Below, piece by piece: positions 62,921-64,000 of a stretch of 64,000 nt of DNA. Numbering within the stretch: position 1 is the first letter of the stretch; every line of letters begins with the position of its first letter. The notes beneath the pieces were generated by a model. The model did not search any database. It was not told where the DNA came from and was given only the letters and a program-made list of their open reading frames with translations. Origin of the DNA: Labilibaculum sp. K2S. Lineage in GTDB: Bacteria > Bacteroidota > Bacteroidia > Bacteroidales > Marinifilaceae. The translations under genes were made by a program, and so were the position numbers. The stretch is from contig NZ_JAUCMW010000003.1 of assembly GCF_030372765.1 (NCBI RefSeq), forward strand, positions 248,001 to 312,000, read 5' to 3'.

Positions 62921-63046
62921 ATGTCAAAGAATCCATTTGTAATTTTAAAACACCTCTATCAGTTAAAATTGCAATGTTTACTAGTTGTAAGCATTGCCAA
63001 TCTTCTTGTTGGTTTGTTGTATCTTCTGTGTTTTTTGCCATTGTAA
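62921..63046 (+). CDS. Possible 41-residue single-pass membrane peptide
   Basis: The frame starts MSKNPFVILKHLYQLKLQCL and ends LYLLCFLPL. A short basic N-terminus is followed by one strong hydrophobic segment of about 22 residues (LLVVSIANLLVGLLYLLCFL). The charge distribution fits an N-in membrane peptide of the kind seen for type I toxins or small stress regulators. No Shine-Dalgarno or clear promoter was found, and conservation is unknown, so it may be chance. Confidence 0.35.
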   Translation: MSKNPFVILKHLYQLKLQCLLVVSIANLLVGLLYLLCFLPL

Positions 63047-63404
63047 GTGGTTTTATCACAGTTATAAGCCGATGTGGAAATGTTTCAAATAACTAAATGC
63101 GACCGAACTTAAGTAAAATATATTATTTTACAGCCTGTCAAATGTGCCAAGTTATTTAAATTGCAGAATTTAACATTTTTTAAATGTTTTTGATAAGGGG
63201 AGGAGTGGAGATAAAAAGCTTCGTTTGGAGGTTTTTAATTGATAATCGATGGCATTTGCATCATTGGTGCCTCAATTGATTTATTGTTATGCCCCAAAAA
63301 GGGGGCATATTAATCCCATACGATACGTATCTCTCGTTATAACCGGCCTTGCATTTTTTAAGAAAAGCACGGTATTCATCTTTATTTTCGCCGGGTAACA
63401 GTCT
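63047..63404. other. Intergenic region with an 8-bp hairpin
   Basis: No gene recognised. TATGCCCC (63288-63295) and GGGGCATA (63302-63309) form an 8-bp stem about 95 bases after the stop of the leftward kinase gene. It lacks a clear T-run on either side, so whether it terminates is uncertain. Confidence 0.45.
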
Positions 63405-64000
63405 TTATTGCATTAAGTAGCTACTTGTTAAAGCAAGTAATTTTTCTTTTTTTATTGGTTTTGAAATAAAATCGTTGCAGCCAGCAGCTATCGCTTCTTC
63501 TTTCTCCTGAGATGTTGTGTATGCTGTCTGTGCAATAATGGGTAGGCTGTACTTCAATTGTCTGATTTTTTTTGTGGCATCGATACCGTTCATTACCGGC
63601 ATTTTAATGTCCATAAGAATTAAGTCAATTTGATTATTGGTTTTACAAATCTCTATGGCTTCTTTTCCATTTTTTGCGTGAAGGATTGTTAATTTGTCAT
63701 CAAACTCAGAAAGAAGAATTTCTAAAAACAGGAAATTAACGTCTTCGTCTTCGGCAACCAAAATAGTATAATTCCTTGTTTTGTTTGAATTTGGAATGGG
63801 ACTGCTTGGTGTATGGTTTATGGTTTGTTCTATTGCCTTATAAGGCAGGCTCACATAAAATGTTGTCCCTTTCCCTTTTTCCGATTCCAAAGTGATTTTT
63901 CCACCCAGAAGTTCTGCGTTTTCTTTGGCTATTGATAAACCTAAGCCTAAACCTCCAACATTTTGAGAGACTTCTTTATCTTCCTGTGAAAATCGTTCAA
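63405..64000 (-). CDS. Hybrid sensor histidine kinase, C-terminal part (cut by right edge)
   Basis: The open frame continues past base 64000, so the N-terminus lies outside. The visible 198 residues hold the end of the HATPase domain (SQEDKEVSQNVGGLGLGLSI with the G-box, then ESEKGKGTTFYVSLPY) and a full receiver domain: acidic pair in TILVAEDEDVNF, phospho-Asp in DLILMDIKMPVMNG, Thr/Lys at IAQTAYTTS and FISKPIKKEKL. The ATG at 63890 is inside the ATPase domain and is not the start. The receiver is close in type to that of the hybrid kinase at 44922-47318. Confidence 0.92.
   Translation of the reverse strand, partial: ERFSQEDKEVSQNVGGLGLGLSIAKENAELLGGKITLESEKGKGTTFYVSLPYKAIEQTINHTPSSPIPNSNKTRNYTILVAEDEDVNFLFLEILLSEFDDKLTILHAKNGKEAIEICKTNNQIDLILMDIKMPVMNGIDATKKIRQLKYSLPIIAQTAYTTSQEKEEAIAAGCNDFISKPIKKEKLLALTSSYLMQ

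Noticed and set aside
62553-63046. Mobile element or phage remnant
   Set aside because: No transposase, integrase or target-site duplication; all neighbours look chromosomal.

Overview
The window is AT-rich chromosomal DNA of a Bacteroidota bacterium. Signs of this are SusC/SusD pairs, FecR/ECF-sigma/TonB-receptor sets, gliding genes gldF and gldG, DUF4249 and DUF2807 lipoproteins, promoters of the TTTG-N19/20-TAnnTTTG type and a near absence of Shine-Dalgarno sequences. Gliding genes together with an anaerobic glpABC operon suggest a marine facultative or anaerobic member, possibly of the Marinilabiliales; the order-level placement is inference.

Left part (1-22 kb): mostly housekeeping. pheT (cut by the left edge), surE, a small membrane protein, lpxB, a PagL-like lipid A deacylase with a DUF2807 lipoprotein, gldFG, dnaN, a DEDDh exonuclease, a fumarylacetoacetase-family enzyme, an acyl-CoA synthetase, a methyltransferase, a GNAT acetyltransferase, an NfeD membrane protease, an EI24 protein, purB, an MsbA-like ABC exporter, a 51-residue basic protein and tRNA-Trp.

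Middle part (22-44 kb): a CDGSH iron-sulfur fusion protein; an ECF sigma / FecR / TonB receptor / DUF4249 set, all leftward; a ribosome hibernation factor; then a polysaccharide utilization locus, all leftward. In transcription order the locus is Nudix regulator, sugar symporter, GH94 phosphorylase, GH9 glucanase, susC, susD, GH30, GH3. The predicted substrate is beta-glucan: surface GH9, GH30 and GH3 lipoproteins cut the chain, SusCD imports oligomers, the symporter brings cellobiose-like sugars into the cytoplasm and GH94 phosphorolyses them. A 33-nt hairpin with a conserved loop occurs twice around the susC start. Compensatory stem changes, strand-specific G-U pairs, a U-run and a promoter-like box suggest short antisense RNAs. 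This is the most interesting candidate in the window.

Right part (44-64 kb): a signalling cluster (two hybrid histidine kinases, a CheR-type methyltransferase and a small coupled protein), a large uncharacterised membrane protein, the glpABC operon, a TlpA-type thioredoxin lipoprotein, and an hsp20 operon. The hsp20 upstream region carries two 12-bp palindromes and three boxes spaced exactly 31 bp apart. These are followed by a secreted Met-rich protein, a cytoplasmic hypothetical protein, a 41-bp tandem repeat, a possible 41-residue membrane peptide, and the C-terminal part of another hybrid kinase cut by the right edge.

All calls come from reading the sequence; no database search was run.
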